NCBI GenBank assembly: GCA_018882785.1 | Contig: VERI01000001.1 | Location: 248,001-312,000 of the forward strand | Reading direction: 5' to 3' | Source: Burkholderiaceae bacterium | GTDB lineage: Bacteria; Pseudomonadota; Gammaproteobacteria; Burkholderiales; Burkholderiaceae_A | Length of the DNA stretch: 64,000 nt | Part shown: positions 41,245 through 47,622 of the stretch, piece by piece | Layout of the letters: the number at the start of each line of letters is the position of its first letter | How positions within the stretch are numbered: the first letter of the stretch is position 1 | The notes under the pieces: generated by a model | Database searches by the model: none | What the model was told of the DNA's origin: nothing | What the model saw: only the letters and a program-made list of their open reading frames with translations | Translations under genes and position numbers: made by a program

Positions 41245-42333
41245 TTAATCCCTGATCTGGCTAATGATGACCAGCGCCCGTGGCGGTGTGTCTTGGGTGA
41301 TAAAAGGGGAAAGATTGACTGCCTTTCCCCGAATGGTCAGTCTGGCTTTTTCCGGCTGACCGAAAACAATTGCCGCGGTTGCGGCAGACGAGAATTCCAC
41401 CTTCTGGCCGGGCTCTGCTTTCAGGTTAGTCTTTTCCCCATTGTTCTTCACGATCTGAACCCAGGTTGATGACTGAACCTCCAGAAGTCCATCTGCGCTC
41501 ATGGGTGCTTTGGGAATAACGGCTGTGTTGGATGGTGAGGCCGTTGAAGTGGCCGTGCCCAACGCCGTAGCAGGCGAGCCTGATGAAACTGGGTTTGACG
41601 CAGCAGCTGGGGCCGCGAGGGGGGTCGATGCGGTCGGACCGCCTGTCGCGGCGGGCGCCACAGTTGCGGTGGTGGTGGCAGACGACTCAGATTTTTCATT
41701 CTCTTTGCCGTCTGCGGTTGCAGGTGAAGATTCCGATTGTGCGTTGCTGGCCGCTGGATCCCGAACGACCGGTGGTTCAAGGCTTTCTTTAATGATTCCC
41801 AAGGCAATGAGCCCTGCGATGGCGAACGCAACCCATCCCCACGAGACTCCTCTTGATTTTTGCTGTCGCATTTCCTGCGGCACATCAGATGGTGGAACAT
41901 GAGGCGGTGGAGCATTGTCCTGTGGAGACTGGGCCATCTGCGTCGATTGCGCCGTGGGCGCGGCACTATCGGCGTGTACGCCGGCTGTGGTTACTTTTTC
42001 GGCCTTTGTTTCTACCGGTATCGCCTCTGAAGGGCTGCTGTCCAGTTGGCTGGAATCGTCATTGCCGGAGGAAGTGACCGTTGGTATCGGCTCCGGTTCG
42101 GGTTCGGGAAGTGATACGCCAAGATAGTTCGCATATCGTTCGACCGCCTGCATGAAATATCCGGTGCTGTAAAACGGGCGCAGATCAGCCGCTTCGATGG
42201 CGCGCAGTTGTGATGGTGATAACGCGATCTTGAATGCCGCATCCGCGAGATTGTCCCCGCGCCGCTCTCGGGTAGATTTCAGCTGCTCACTGAGGGCCTG
42301 AAGCTGGGCTTCGGAGAGTTGGGCAGAGGGCAT
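41245..42333 (-). CDS. RodZ-like protein: HTH, membrane helix, periplasmic DUF4115 domain
   Basis: Inner-membrane cytoskeletal adaptor of the RodZ type, 362 residues. The N-terminus is an Xre-like HTH (LKSTRERRGDNLADAAFKIALSPSQLRAIEAADLRPF, residues about 18-55), followed by a Pro/Ser/Thr-rich linker, a membrane helix near 166-185 (GWVAFAIAGLIALGII), another Ala/Ser/Thr-rich linker and a C-terminal beta domain (LEVQSSTWVQIV). RodZ links MreB to the wall machinery and helps set rod shape. Confidence 0.85.
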   Translation of the reverse strand: MPSAQLSEAQLQALSEQLKSTRERRGDNLADAAFKIALSPSQLRAIEAADLRPFYSTGYFMQAVERYANYLGVSLPEPEPEPIPTVTSSGNDDSSQLDSSPSEAIPVETKAEKVTTAGVHADSAAPTAQSTQMAQSPQDNAPPPHVPPSDVPQEMRQQKSRGVSWGWVAFAIAGLIALGIIKESLEPPVVRDPAASNAQSESSPATADGKENEKSESSATTTATVAPAATGGPTASTPLAAPAAASNPVSSGSPATALGTATSTASPSNTAVIPKAPMSADGLLEVQSSTWVQIVKNNGEKTNLKAEPGQKVEFSSAATAAIVFGQPEKARLTIRGKAVNLSPFITQDTPPRALVIISQIRD

Positions 42334-42383
42334 GGGGCGCTAGGTTCGATGGTCATCGGGGGCGATGAAACCAACGAAGAGTA

Positions 42384-42441
42384 ACCCCGTATGTGTCTCG
42401 GGGTAAAGGCCTGGAGCCTAAAAATTAGCCTATCTCCAGCC
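42384..42441. other. Two hairpins in the rodZ-like/iron-binding gene interval
   Basis: A 6-base stem ACCCCG/CGGGGT (42384-42404) and a longer imperfect stem GGCCTGGAG/CTCCAGCC (42408-42441). The second runs into the last codons of the iron-binding protein gene. No clear T run follows on either strand, so a terminator is only possible. Confidence 0.35.
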
Positions 42442-43500
42442 TGATCGGTCAATAATTCGGGCGGCCAGGCCTTGATGCTTGCCGATAACGGAAACGGGCA
42501 GTTGCTCGGATTTAAACGGGCCCAGCTGAGTAAGCTCTGGGTTGTTGATCTGAACGTTTCTTACGACCGGCCACTCATTGTTGCCATTGGCCAGCTGGGC
42601 CTGGGCGCTGGGAGAAGCCAGAAACTCCAGGAACTTTCTCGCCTCTTCCGGATGGGGGGCGTATCGGGCTACCCCACCCCCGCTCACGTTGATATGGGTT
42701 CCCGTTGAGGCTTGGTTAGGCCAGACCATCCCGAGCTTTGCGGCTGCCTCACGCTCCTCGGCCTTTGGCGACTTCAACATCCGCACCAGGTAGTAAGAGT
42801 TGGTGAGGGCGACCGCGCACTCGCCTGAAATTACGCCCTTGATCTGATCCGTGTCTCCTCCTCGGGGTGAACGGGCAAGATTGGCAACTACACCTTTGGC
42901 CCAGGCCTCCGCCTTTTGTTCTCCCTGATGGGCAATGATTGAGGCGAGCAGGGAGAGCATGTAGGGATGAGTCCCAGACCGGGTGCACACCATGCCCTTT
43001 AGGGCAGCCGAGGCGAGATCTTCGTACCGCTGAACCTGCCCAGGTTTTACCCTTGCCGGGTCAAACACAATAATCCGGGCGCGTGTTGTAAATCCGAACC
43101 AGAGCTGGTCTGCCTGATAGGTGGGGGGAATCATCGTTTTGAGAACCTCCGACCTTGTCGGCTGAAACAGCCCCTCGCTTTGGGCTTTCCAGAGCCGGGC
43201 CGCATCGGCAAGTAAGACAACATCGGCGGGGGATGCCTTTCCTTCGCTTCTGAGCCGCTCGAGTAAGGCTTCATCACCGGCCTGAATTTGATTGATCTTG
43301 ATTCCGGTCTGCCGCGTAAAGCTGTCGTACAGGTCCTGGTCGCTGCTGTAATGCCGGGCGGAGTAGAGGTTTACCACGCGATCCCTTGTCTGGGCGGGCA
43401 AGGGGGGGCTGTGGAGCAGAAATGGGGCAATCAGGGCCACGATTGCCGCCGCGCCCAAGACGCGGCGGCTGAATTTAAGGCGGAAGGCATAAGACTGCAT
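42430..43500 (-). CDS. Periplasmic iron(III)-binding protein of an ABC transporter
   Basis: FbpA/FutA-type solute-binding protein of 356 residues with a signal peptide (RRVLGAAAIVALIAPFLLHSPPLPAQ). The mature part starts VNLYSARHYSSDQDLYDSF, the family mark, and includes ADVVLLADAARL, GTHPYMLSLLAS and ALTNSYYLVRML, whose Tyr pair would bind Fe(III). ATG 43500 is chosen because the signal peptide begins there. No permease or ATPase gene is adjacent. A Fur-type box overlaps its promoter. Confidence 0.9.
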   Translation of the reverse strand: MQSYAFRLKFSRRVLGAAAIVALIAPFLLHSPPLPAQTRDRVVNLYSARHYSSDQDLYDSFTRQTGIKINQIQAGDEALLERLRSEGKASPADVVLLADAARLWKAQSEGLFQPTRSEVLKTMIPPTYQADQLWFGFTTRARIIVFDPARVKPGQVQRYEDLASAALKGMVCTRSGTHPYMLSLLASIIAHQGEQKAEAWAKGVVANLARSPRGGDTDQIKGVISGECAVALTNSYYLVRMLKSPKAEEREAAAKLGMVWPNQASTGTHINVSGGGVARYAPHPEEARKFLEFLASPSAQAQLANGNNEWPVVRNVQINNPELTQLGPFKSEQLPVSVIGKHQGLAARIIDRSGWR

Positions 43501-43582
43501 CTGTGTTTTTTCCTGTTCGCGGCAAGCCGGTCGGGCTGTACAGTCAGATCGGCTCACGATAGTTGCTCATTCGTCAAGATGA

Positions 43583-43611
43583 ATATTAATGCAAATCATT
43601 ATCATTTGCAA
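43583..43611 (-). promoter_or_regulatory. Sigma70 promoter with overlapping Fur-type box for the iron-binding protein
   Basis: On the minus strand a -35 TTGCAA (43606-43611), a 17-base spacer and a -10 TAATAT (43583-43588). The 19-base near-palindrome at 43591-43609 (plus strand GCAAATCATTATCATTTGC) lies across the -35 and spacer; its core matches the ATGATAAT / ATTATCAT pattern of Fur boxes. It predicts repression when iron is plentiful. Confidence 0.8.
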
Positions 43612-43642
43612 ACAATCAGATGAGTGACTGTCCTAAACAGAC

Positions 43643-43686
43643 TGTCATTTATCTTTGACATTTTTATGTGTAAGGCTAAAATGACA
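43643..43686 (+). promoter_or_regulatory. puc promoter with two tandem PpsR/CrtJ-type palindromes
   Basis: Two TGT-N12-ACA motifs, 43643-43660 and 43669-43686, separated by exactly 8 bases. The first ends in a perfect -35 TTGACA (43655-43660) and the second contains a -10 TAAAAT (43677-43682), with a 16-base spacer. Bound PpsR/CrtJ would thus block both promoter elements, the arrangement known from Rhodobacter capsulatus bchC. It predicts aerobic repression of the puc operon. Confidence 0.85.
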
Positions 43687-43710
43687 CCCAAACCCATAGT
43701 GGTTTTTGGC

Positions 43711-43735
43711 GGTGGCGGTGGTTTGGACCGCTGCC
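43711..43735 (+). promoter_or_regulatory. Stem-loop in the puc 5' leader
   Basis: GGTGGCGGT pairs with ACCGCTGCC (9 base pairs, two of them G-U) around a 7-base loop, about 60 bases before pucB. Such a 5' hairpin could protect the abundant antenna mRNA; no experiment supports it here. Confidence 0.5.
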
Positions 43736-43793
43736 GACATATCGCCCTCGTGCGGGTTCAGCACGAAAAGAGGTCTTTCAAAGGAGAAATGCT

Positions 43794-43946
43794 ATGGCAG
43801 ACCCAAACAAAGTATGGCCGACTGGCCTTACCGAAGCTGAATCAGAGGAGATTCACCGCAATCTGATTCAAGGCACGCAGATTTTCGGGATGATCGCTGT
43901 TCTCGCACATCTGCTGGCTTATATCTATTCACCCTGGCTGCATTAA
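43794..43946 (+). CDS. pucB: Light-harvesting LH2-type antenna beta subunit
   Basis: Fifty-residue antenna beta polypeptide of the intracytoplasmic membrane. It shows GLTEAESEEIHRNLIQGTQ before the helix and AHLLAYIYSPWLH at its end; His21 and His39 are the expected bacteriochlorophyll-related histidines, His39 the B850-type ligand. AAGGAG at 43781-43786 is the ribosome site. The beta-alpha-pucC order and the absence of pufLM make this puc rather than puf. Confidence 0.95.
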   Translation: MADPNKVWPTGLTEAESEEIHRNLIQGTQIFGMIAVLAHLLAYIYSPWLH

Positions 43947-43958
43947 AAGGAGCCGATC

Positions 43959-44144
43959 ATGATCTACGGAAAAATTTGGTGCGTGGTCAAACCCTCGGTG
44001 GGCATCCCTCTGTTTCTGTCTGCCGTCGCGATTGGCTCATTTGCTGTGCACCTGGCGCTGGTAACGAACACCACCTGGGTGAAAGATTTTCTTCAAGGTG
44101 GCCAGAAGACGGCTGCTGCGCAACCGCAGGCCGTCAAGAAGTAA
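43959..44144 (+). CDS. pucA: Light-harvesting antenna alpha subunit, LH3 (B800-820)-like
   Basis: Sixty-one-residue alpha polypeptide, one helix. It aligns without gaps to the first 48 residues of LH2 alpha chains: GKIWCVVKP at the N-terminus, His31 as the B850 ligand, TTW at 38-40 and QGG at 46-48. Positions 44 and 45, Tyr-Trp in B800-850 complexes, are Phe-Leu here, the residues of the B800-820 form. AAGGAG precedes the ATG by six bases. The Ala/Gln/Lys tail is longer than usual. A hairpin terminator follows. Confidence 0.95.
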   Translation: MIYGKIWCVVKPSVGIPLFLSAVAIGSFAVHLALVTNTTWVKDFLQGGQKTAAAQPQAVKK

Positions 44145-44170
44145 CCTCCGTTTTCTTGGGTTTGCCTAAA

Positions 44171-44206
44171 AAGGGCGCCGGGGTGATCTGCTCCGGGCCC
44201 TTTTTT
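44171..44206 (+). terminator. Hairpin terminator between pucA and pucC
   Basis: Stem AAGGGC/GCCCTT extended by an inner CCGGGG/CTCCGG helix with a one-base bulge, then six T. It probably ends most pucBA transcripts so that antenna subunits far outnumber PucC, as stem-loops do in other puc and puf operons. Confidence 0.85.
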
Positions 44207-44264
44207 ATTGTTCTCAATCGATAAACCACGCATAAAAACTACGGTTTCATAGAATATCGACATC

Positions 44265-45683
44265 GTGAATCGCTTCAGTCGATCGTTTCTTGAATCTTGG
44301 GCCGCAATGGGCACACGGTTTTTGCCGTTTGCGGATGCGGCTACACCCGATCTCCCCCTGTCCAGGTTGTTAAGGCTGTCGCTATTTCAAGTGTCGGTGG
44401 GTATGGCCCTGGTACTGTTGATCGGTACCTTAAATCGCGTGATGATCGTTGAGCTGAAGGTACCAGCTTCGATCGTCTCGATTATGGTGTCGCTTCCCAT
44501 TCTCTTTGCGCCCATGCGTGCCTTAATTGGTTTTCGATCTGATGTTCATCGCTCCGAACTCGGCTGGCGTCGGGTACCGTTTCTGTGGATGGGCACCATG
44601 CTTCAGTTCGGTGGATTTGCGGTGATGCCATTTGCGCTTTTGGTGCTTGCGGGGGCGGGTCAGGCGGCCCACGCCCCTGTATGGATTGGCCAGGTCGGGG
44701 CAGCGATTGCATTTTTGCTGGTGGGGGCAGGGCTGCATACCGTTCAGACGGTCGGGCTCGCCCTGGCTACGGATCTGGTCCCTCAGGAGTCCCAGCCCAA
44801 AGTTGTGGGACTTATGTACGTGACGCTGCTTGCGGGGATGATCGTCAGCGCCCTGGTCTTTGGCGTGCTACTTGAAGAATACAGTCCGGGTCGATTAATT
44901 CAGGTAATTCAAGGTGCAGCGGTAGTCACCGTGGTACTCAATGTGATCGGATTGTGGAAGCAAGAGGCCCGAGACCGAACTCGAAAGCACTCCTCCTTAG
45001 CGAGTCCAACGTTTATTGAGTCGATACGATCTTTTTCGCGTGGCGCTTCAGCCATTCGGCGATTAATGGTGGTCGGACTCGGTACGATGGCCTTCACCAT
45101 GGAAGATGTTTTGCTCGAACCCTACGGTGGAGAGATCCTTGGATTGAGCGTAAGCGCGACAACACTGCTTACTGCCACTTTGGCTTCCGGGAGTTTGATC
45201 GGATTTTGGTTTGCATCCTGGGTGCTGGGCCGGGGGGGCGACCCCTATCGCATGTCTGCCTCGGGTGTAGTGGTCGGGTTTCCAGCGTTTATCGCCGTGA
45301 TCCTGGCCGCCCCTTTGCAGTCGATTCCGCTCTTCTCGATTGGTACGTTTCTGATCGGGCTAGGGGCAGGATTATTTGGCCATGGAACGCTGACGTCCAC
45401 CATGCAGTCCGCCCCGCGGGAGCAGGTCGGGCTCGCCCTTGGGGCCTGGGGCGCGGTACAGGCCACGGCCGCTGGACTGGCCATGGCGGTCGGGGGCATC
45501 ATTCGTGACCTGGCAGTGGCTACCGATACGCTGGGGCTTTTAGGGCTGGGATTTGTCGGAAATGCCATCGGCTATGTCCTTGTGTATATCATTGAGCTTG
45601 TGCTCTTGGTGGCCACGTTGGTATGCATGGCCCCCTTGATTAAAAAACAAGATTCCGGGGAGTTCACTCGAACGCTGGCCTAA
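44265..45683 (+). CDS. pucC: PucC, LH2 assembly/bacteriochlorophyll delivery protein
   Basis: Twelve-helix MFS-type protein required for LH2 assembly, 472 residues with a GTG start. RFLPFADAATPDLPLSRLL, LIGTLNRVMIVEL and GFRSDVHRSELGWRRVPF mirror the lhaA paralogue at 3225-4688. It follows pucBA after a terminator and has no obvious promoter of its own, so expression probably depends on read-through. A possible one-helix micro-gene follows. Confidence 0.93.
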   Translation: MNRFSRSFLESWAAMGTRFLPFADAATPDLPLSRLLRLSLFQVSVGMALVLLIGTLNRVMIVELKVPASIVSIMVSLPILFAPMRALIGFRSDVHRSELGWRRVPFLWMGTMLQFGGFAVMPFALLVLAGAGQAAHAPVWIGQVGAAIAFLLVGAGLHTVQTVGLALATDLVPQESQPKVVGLMYVTLLAGMIVSALVFGVLLEEYSPGRLIQVIQGAAVVTVVLNVIGLWKQEARDRTRKHSSLASPTFIESIRSFSRGASAIRRLMVVGLGTMAFTMEDVLLEPYGGEILGLSVSATTLLTATLASGSLIGFWFASWVLGRGGDPYRMSASGVVVGFPAFIAVILAAPLQSIPLFSIGTFLIGLGAGLFGHGTLTSTMQSAPREQVGLALGAWGAVQATAAGLAMAVGGIIRDLAVATDTLGLLGLGFVGNAIGYVLVYIIELVLLVATLVCMAPLIKKQDSGEFTRTLA

Positions 45684-45717
45684 AGAGCCAGTGTTCTGTA
45701 AGAAAGGTGGGTGTTGT

Positions 45718-45804
45718 ATGGAAGTATGGCAAGTAATTTTGGTGATTTGGGCAGCGGTTGCCGTAACCTTGGTTGCCAATCATTTCAATCGGGGCGGTAA
45801 GTAG
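45718..45804 (+). CDS. 28-residue single-helix membrane peptide after pucC
   Basis: ATG to TAG gives 28 residues: a short N-terminal MEVWQ, a hydrophobic helix (VILVIWAAVAVTLVA) and a polar NHFNRGGK tail. AAGGTGG at 45704-45710 sits seven bases before the ATG. It lies 34 bases after pucC and is followed by a strong terminator, so it is the last unit of the puc transcript. Size and topology recall the gamma-type or W/Z-type accessory helices of some antenna complexes; no sequence family was recognised. Confidence 0.6.
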   Translation: MEVWQVILVIWAAVAVTLVANHFNRGGK

Positions 45805-45828
45805 CCAGATTGATGCTGTAGTCATAAG

Positions 45829-45855
45829 ACAGGCCCCTCTTTGGGGCCTGTTTTC
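45829..45855 (+). terminator. Rho-independent terminator ending the puc locus
   Basis: Perfect 9-base stem ACAGGCCCC/GGGGCCTGT with a 5-base loop (TCTTT) and a following TTTT run. It closes the pucBAC plus micro-ORF transcript. Confidence 0.92.
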
Positions 45856-45881
45856 ATTTTGAAGTTAAAACCAAGTGTTGC

Positions 45882-47129
45882 GTGGACACCAAGAGTGCCC
45901 CAGTCGGGGATAGTTACTCCATGCAAGCGATCCAATCTGTCGCGCCTCCGTTACTGCAGAATTTATTGAAGCAGGCAGACATTGAGATTAATGGTCCGCG
46001 GCCGTTTGATATTCAGATTCACGATAAACGGATCTATGACGCCGTTCTCGCACGTTGGTCGCTCGGGCTTGGAGAGGCATATACGGCTGGGTATTGGGAG
46101 TGTGAGCAGCTCGATGAGCTGATTGCGCGACTACTTAAGATAGGAATAGATCAGGGTTATTCTGGTGCGGCAAGGCTTCGACTGCTTGCCCATCATTTGC
46201 GATATCGGCTGTTCAATTTACAGTCGCCGGTTCGAGCCTATGAGGTCGGAAGGCGTCACTATGATCTGGGTAACGATCTATTTGAGTGCATGCTGGATTC
46301 GCGAATGATCTACTCGTGTGCCTACTGGGAGCACGCCGAGAATCTCGAAGATGCCCAAACAGACAAATGTCGTCTGATCTGCGAAAAACTCGAGCTTAAG
46401 CCTGGCGAACGGGTTCTGGACATTGGCTGTGGCTGGGGAGGGCTTGCCGCCTATGCGGCCATCCACTATGGAGTTCAGGTACACGGGATTACCGTCTCCC
46501 GGGAACAGCTTGCCCTTGCCCAATCACGCTATTCGGACCTGCCCATCACATTTGAATTGGCGGATTATCGAGATTTGGTTGGGACATATGACAAGATTGT
46601 CTCGGTCGGCATGTTTGAGCATGTGGGTACCGCAAATTACAAAAGTTACTTTGACTCTGTAGCGCGCATGCTGAAACCAGAGGGCCTATTCCTATTGCAT
46701 ACGATTGGTGCGGATATCACCACGACTGCTACAGATCCATGGATTGACCGATATGTCTTTCCTAATGGGAAAATCCCAGGCGCTGTAGAGCTCGTGTCCG
46801 CCCTCGAGGGGCGGCTACTCGTTCAAGATTGGCACAATTTTGGGCCGGACTACGATCGGACTTTAATGGCCTGGGATTCGAACTTCTGTCGCCGCTGGAA
46901 TGAGATTAGGCTCGGCTATGGCGACCAGTTTTTTAGAATGTGGCGATATTACTTACGCTCCTGCGCGGGATATTTTCGCTCTGGCCGGGGTCAGCTGTGG
47001 CAGCTCGTGTTGACAAGACCAGATCGGAAAAGCTCGTATAGGTCTTTTCGGTTCGGACGGGCCTCAGGGAGAGCAGTTGGTCCACAAGTTCCATCAGCGG
47101 CACACGCTGCTGCGGATTCAGGCATCTGA
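45882..47129 (+). CDS. cfa: Cyclopropane-fatty-acyl-phospholipid synthase
   Basis: SAM enzyme adding a methylene bridge to unsaturated membrane lipids. RHYDLGNDLFECMLDSRMIYSCAYW and VLDIGCGWGGLAAYAA are the family motifs, with SVGMFEHVG later. The GTG start gives 415 residues; ATG 45921 is an alternative. Homology to the family ends near LWQLVLTRP, and the last 30 residues read through the antisense end of the convergent regulator, a 197-base overlap, so the C-terminal tail is probably not conserved. Confidence 0.92.
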   Translation: MDTKSAPVGDSYSMQAIQSVAPPLLQNLLKQADIEINGPRPFDIQIHDKRIYDAVLARWSLGLGEAYTAGYWECEQLDELIARLLKIGIDQGYSGAARLRLLAHHLRYRLFNLQSPVRAYEVGRRHYDLGNDLFECMLDSRMIYSCAYWEHAENLEDAQTDKCRLICEKLELKPGERVLDIGCGWGGLAAYAAIHYGVQVHGITVSREQLALAQSRYSDLPITFELADYRDLVGTYDKIVSVGMFEHVGTANYKSYFDSVARMLKPEGLFLLHTIGADITTTATDPWIDRYVFPNGKIPGAVELVSALEGRLLVQDWHNFGPDYDRTLMAWDSNFCRRWNEIRLGYGDQFFRMWRYYLRSCAGYFRSGRGQLWQLVLTRPDRKSSYRSFRFGRASGRAVGPQVPSAAHAAADSGI

Positions 47130-47460
47130 GCTTTTTACCCCAGTTTTCTAGCTCGGGGAGCAACTGCCAGCTTTGGGGTCTGAGATGGCGCTCTTGAGCC
47201 CTGGTGTGCTCAGACCGAGGAAAAATGTCATTTGCATCGATATCAAGCCAGTTGATCAGTGTCTGTAGATGCGCATATTCGGGCTTGCTAGCCCCTGTCA
47301 GCCACCTTCGGATGGATTCTTGGGAGACGGTGTGTGAAGAAGTCGAGTGAAGGTTAAATTCTTTGGCCAGAAATGCCTTTGATGGAATCTTGCCGAAACG
47401 TCGAGAAATGGCCGTGTAAAGAATGCGTGGAAGTGAAGAGGCGGGACTAGTGGAGACCAT
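46933..47460 (-). CDS. HTH transcriptional regulator A (paralogue of the gene at 49029)
   Basis: Protein of 175 residues with an N-terminal helix-turn-helix-like region. FGKIPSKAFLAKEFNLHS and SQESIRRWLTGASKPEYAHLQTLINWLDID closely match FGRIPSAAVVAREFNLRA and SQESARRWLRGVSLPEEERLRVLVNWLNLD in the second regulator, so the two are paralogues. The C-terminal 55 residues lie antisense to cfa. A promoter with an inverted repeat lies just upstream. Exact family and targets unknown; Xre-like DNA binding is inferred. Confidence 0.8.
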   Translation of the reverse strand: MVSTSPASSLPRILYTAISRRFGKIPSKAFLAKEFNLHSTSSHTVSQESIRRWLTGASKPEYAHLQTLINWLDIDANDIFPRSEHTRAQERHLRPQSWQLLPELENWGKKLRCLNPQQRVPLMELVDQLLSLRPVRTEKTYTSFSDLVLSTRAATADPGQSENIPRRSVSNIATF

Positions 47461-47479
47461 GTTTTTTTAAGAAAAATTT

Positions 47480-47508
47480 AACTATAGAAAACATATATAG
47501 TTTAGCAA
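47480..47508 (-). promoter_or_regulatory. Promoter of regulator A with candidate operator
   Basis: On the minus strand TTGCTA (47503-47508), a 16-base spacer and TATAGT (47481-47486). A 7-base inverted repeat AACTATA/TATAGTT (47480-47486 and 47496-47502) covers the -10 and the spacer, which suggests autoregulation. The region is strongly AT-rich. Confidence 0.6.
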
Positions 47509-47622
47509 ATTACTTCTCAGTTGCAAGTGTGCAGACGTCGAAAAGTCCACATCCGGTGTGTAATAGGTTCGACGTTTTGCGACTAAAGTGGCCTTTCTGC
47601 GTCAAACTATTTGGGCTTTGGC

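Noticed and set aside
42384-42441. Terminator for the iron-binding protein gene
   Set aside because: Hairpins are present but no T run on the minus strand, so listed only as structure, not as a terminator.
43626-43646. Direct repeat GACTGTC x2 upstream of the PpsR sites
   Set aside because: Could be a third half-site, but it does not fit TGT-N12-ACA and no spacing rule supports it.
43624-43866. Open frame of 80 codons over the puc promoter and pucB
   Set aside because: It covers the -35/-10 elements and runs out of frame through pucB. No ribosome site and no recognisable product.
43794-44144. LH1 (pufBA) antenna genes
   Set aside because: No pufL/pufM follow, pucC does, and the alpha chain has the LH2 pattern TTW-xxx-FL-QGG.
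47535-47575. Inverted repeat ACGTCGAA ... TTCGACGT ahead of the baeRF-like gene
   Set aside because: An 8-base repeat with a 25-base gap can arise by chance; no promoter element or second copy was found. Left as weak.
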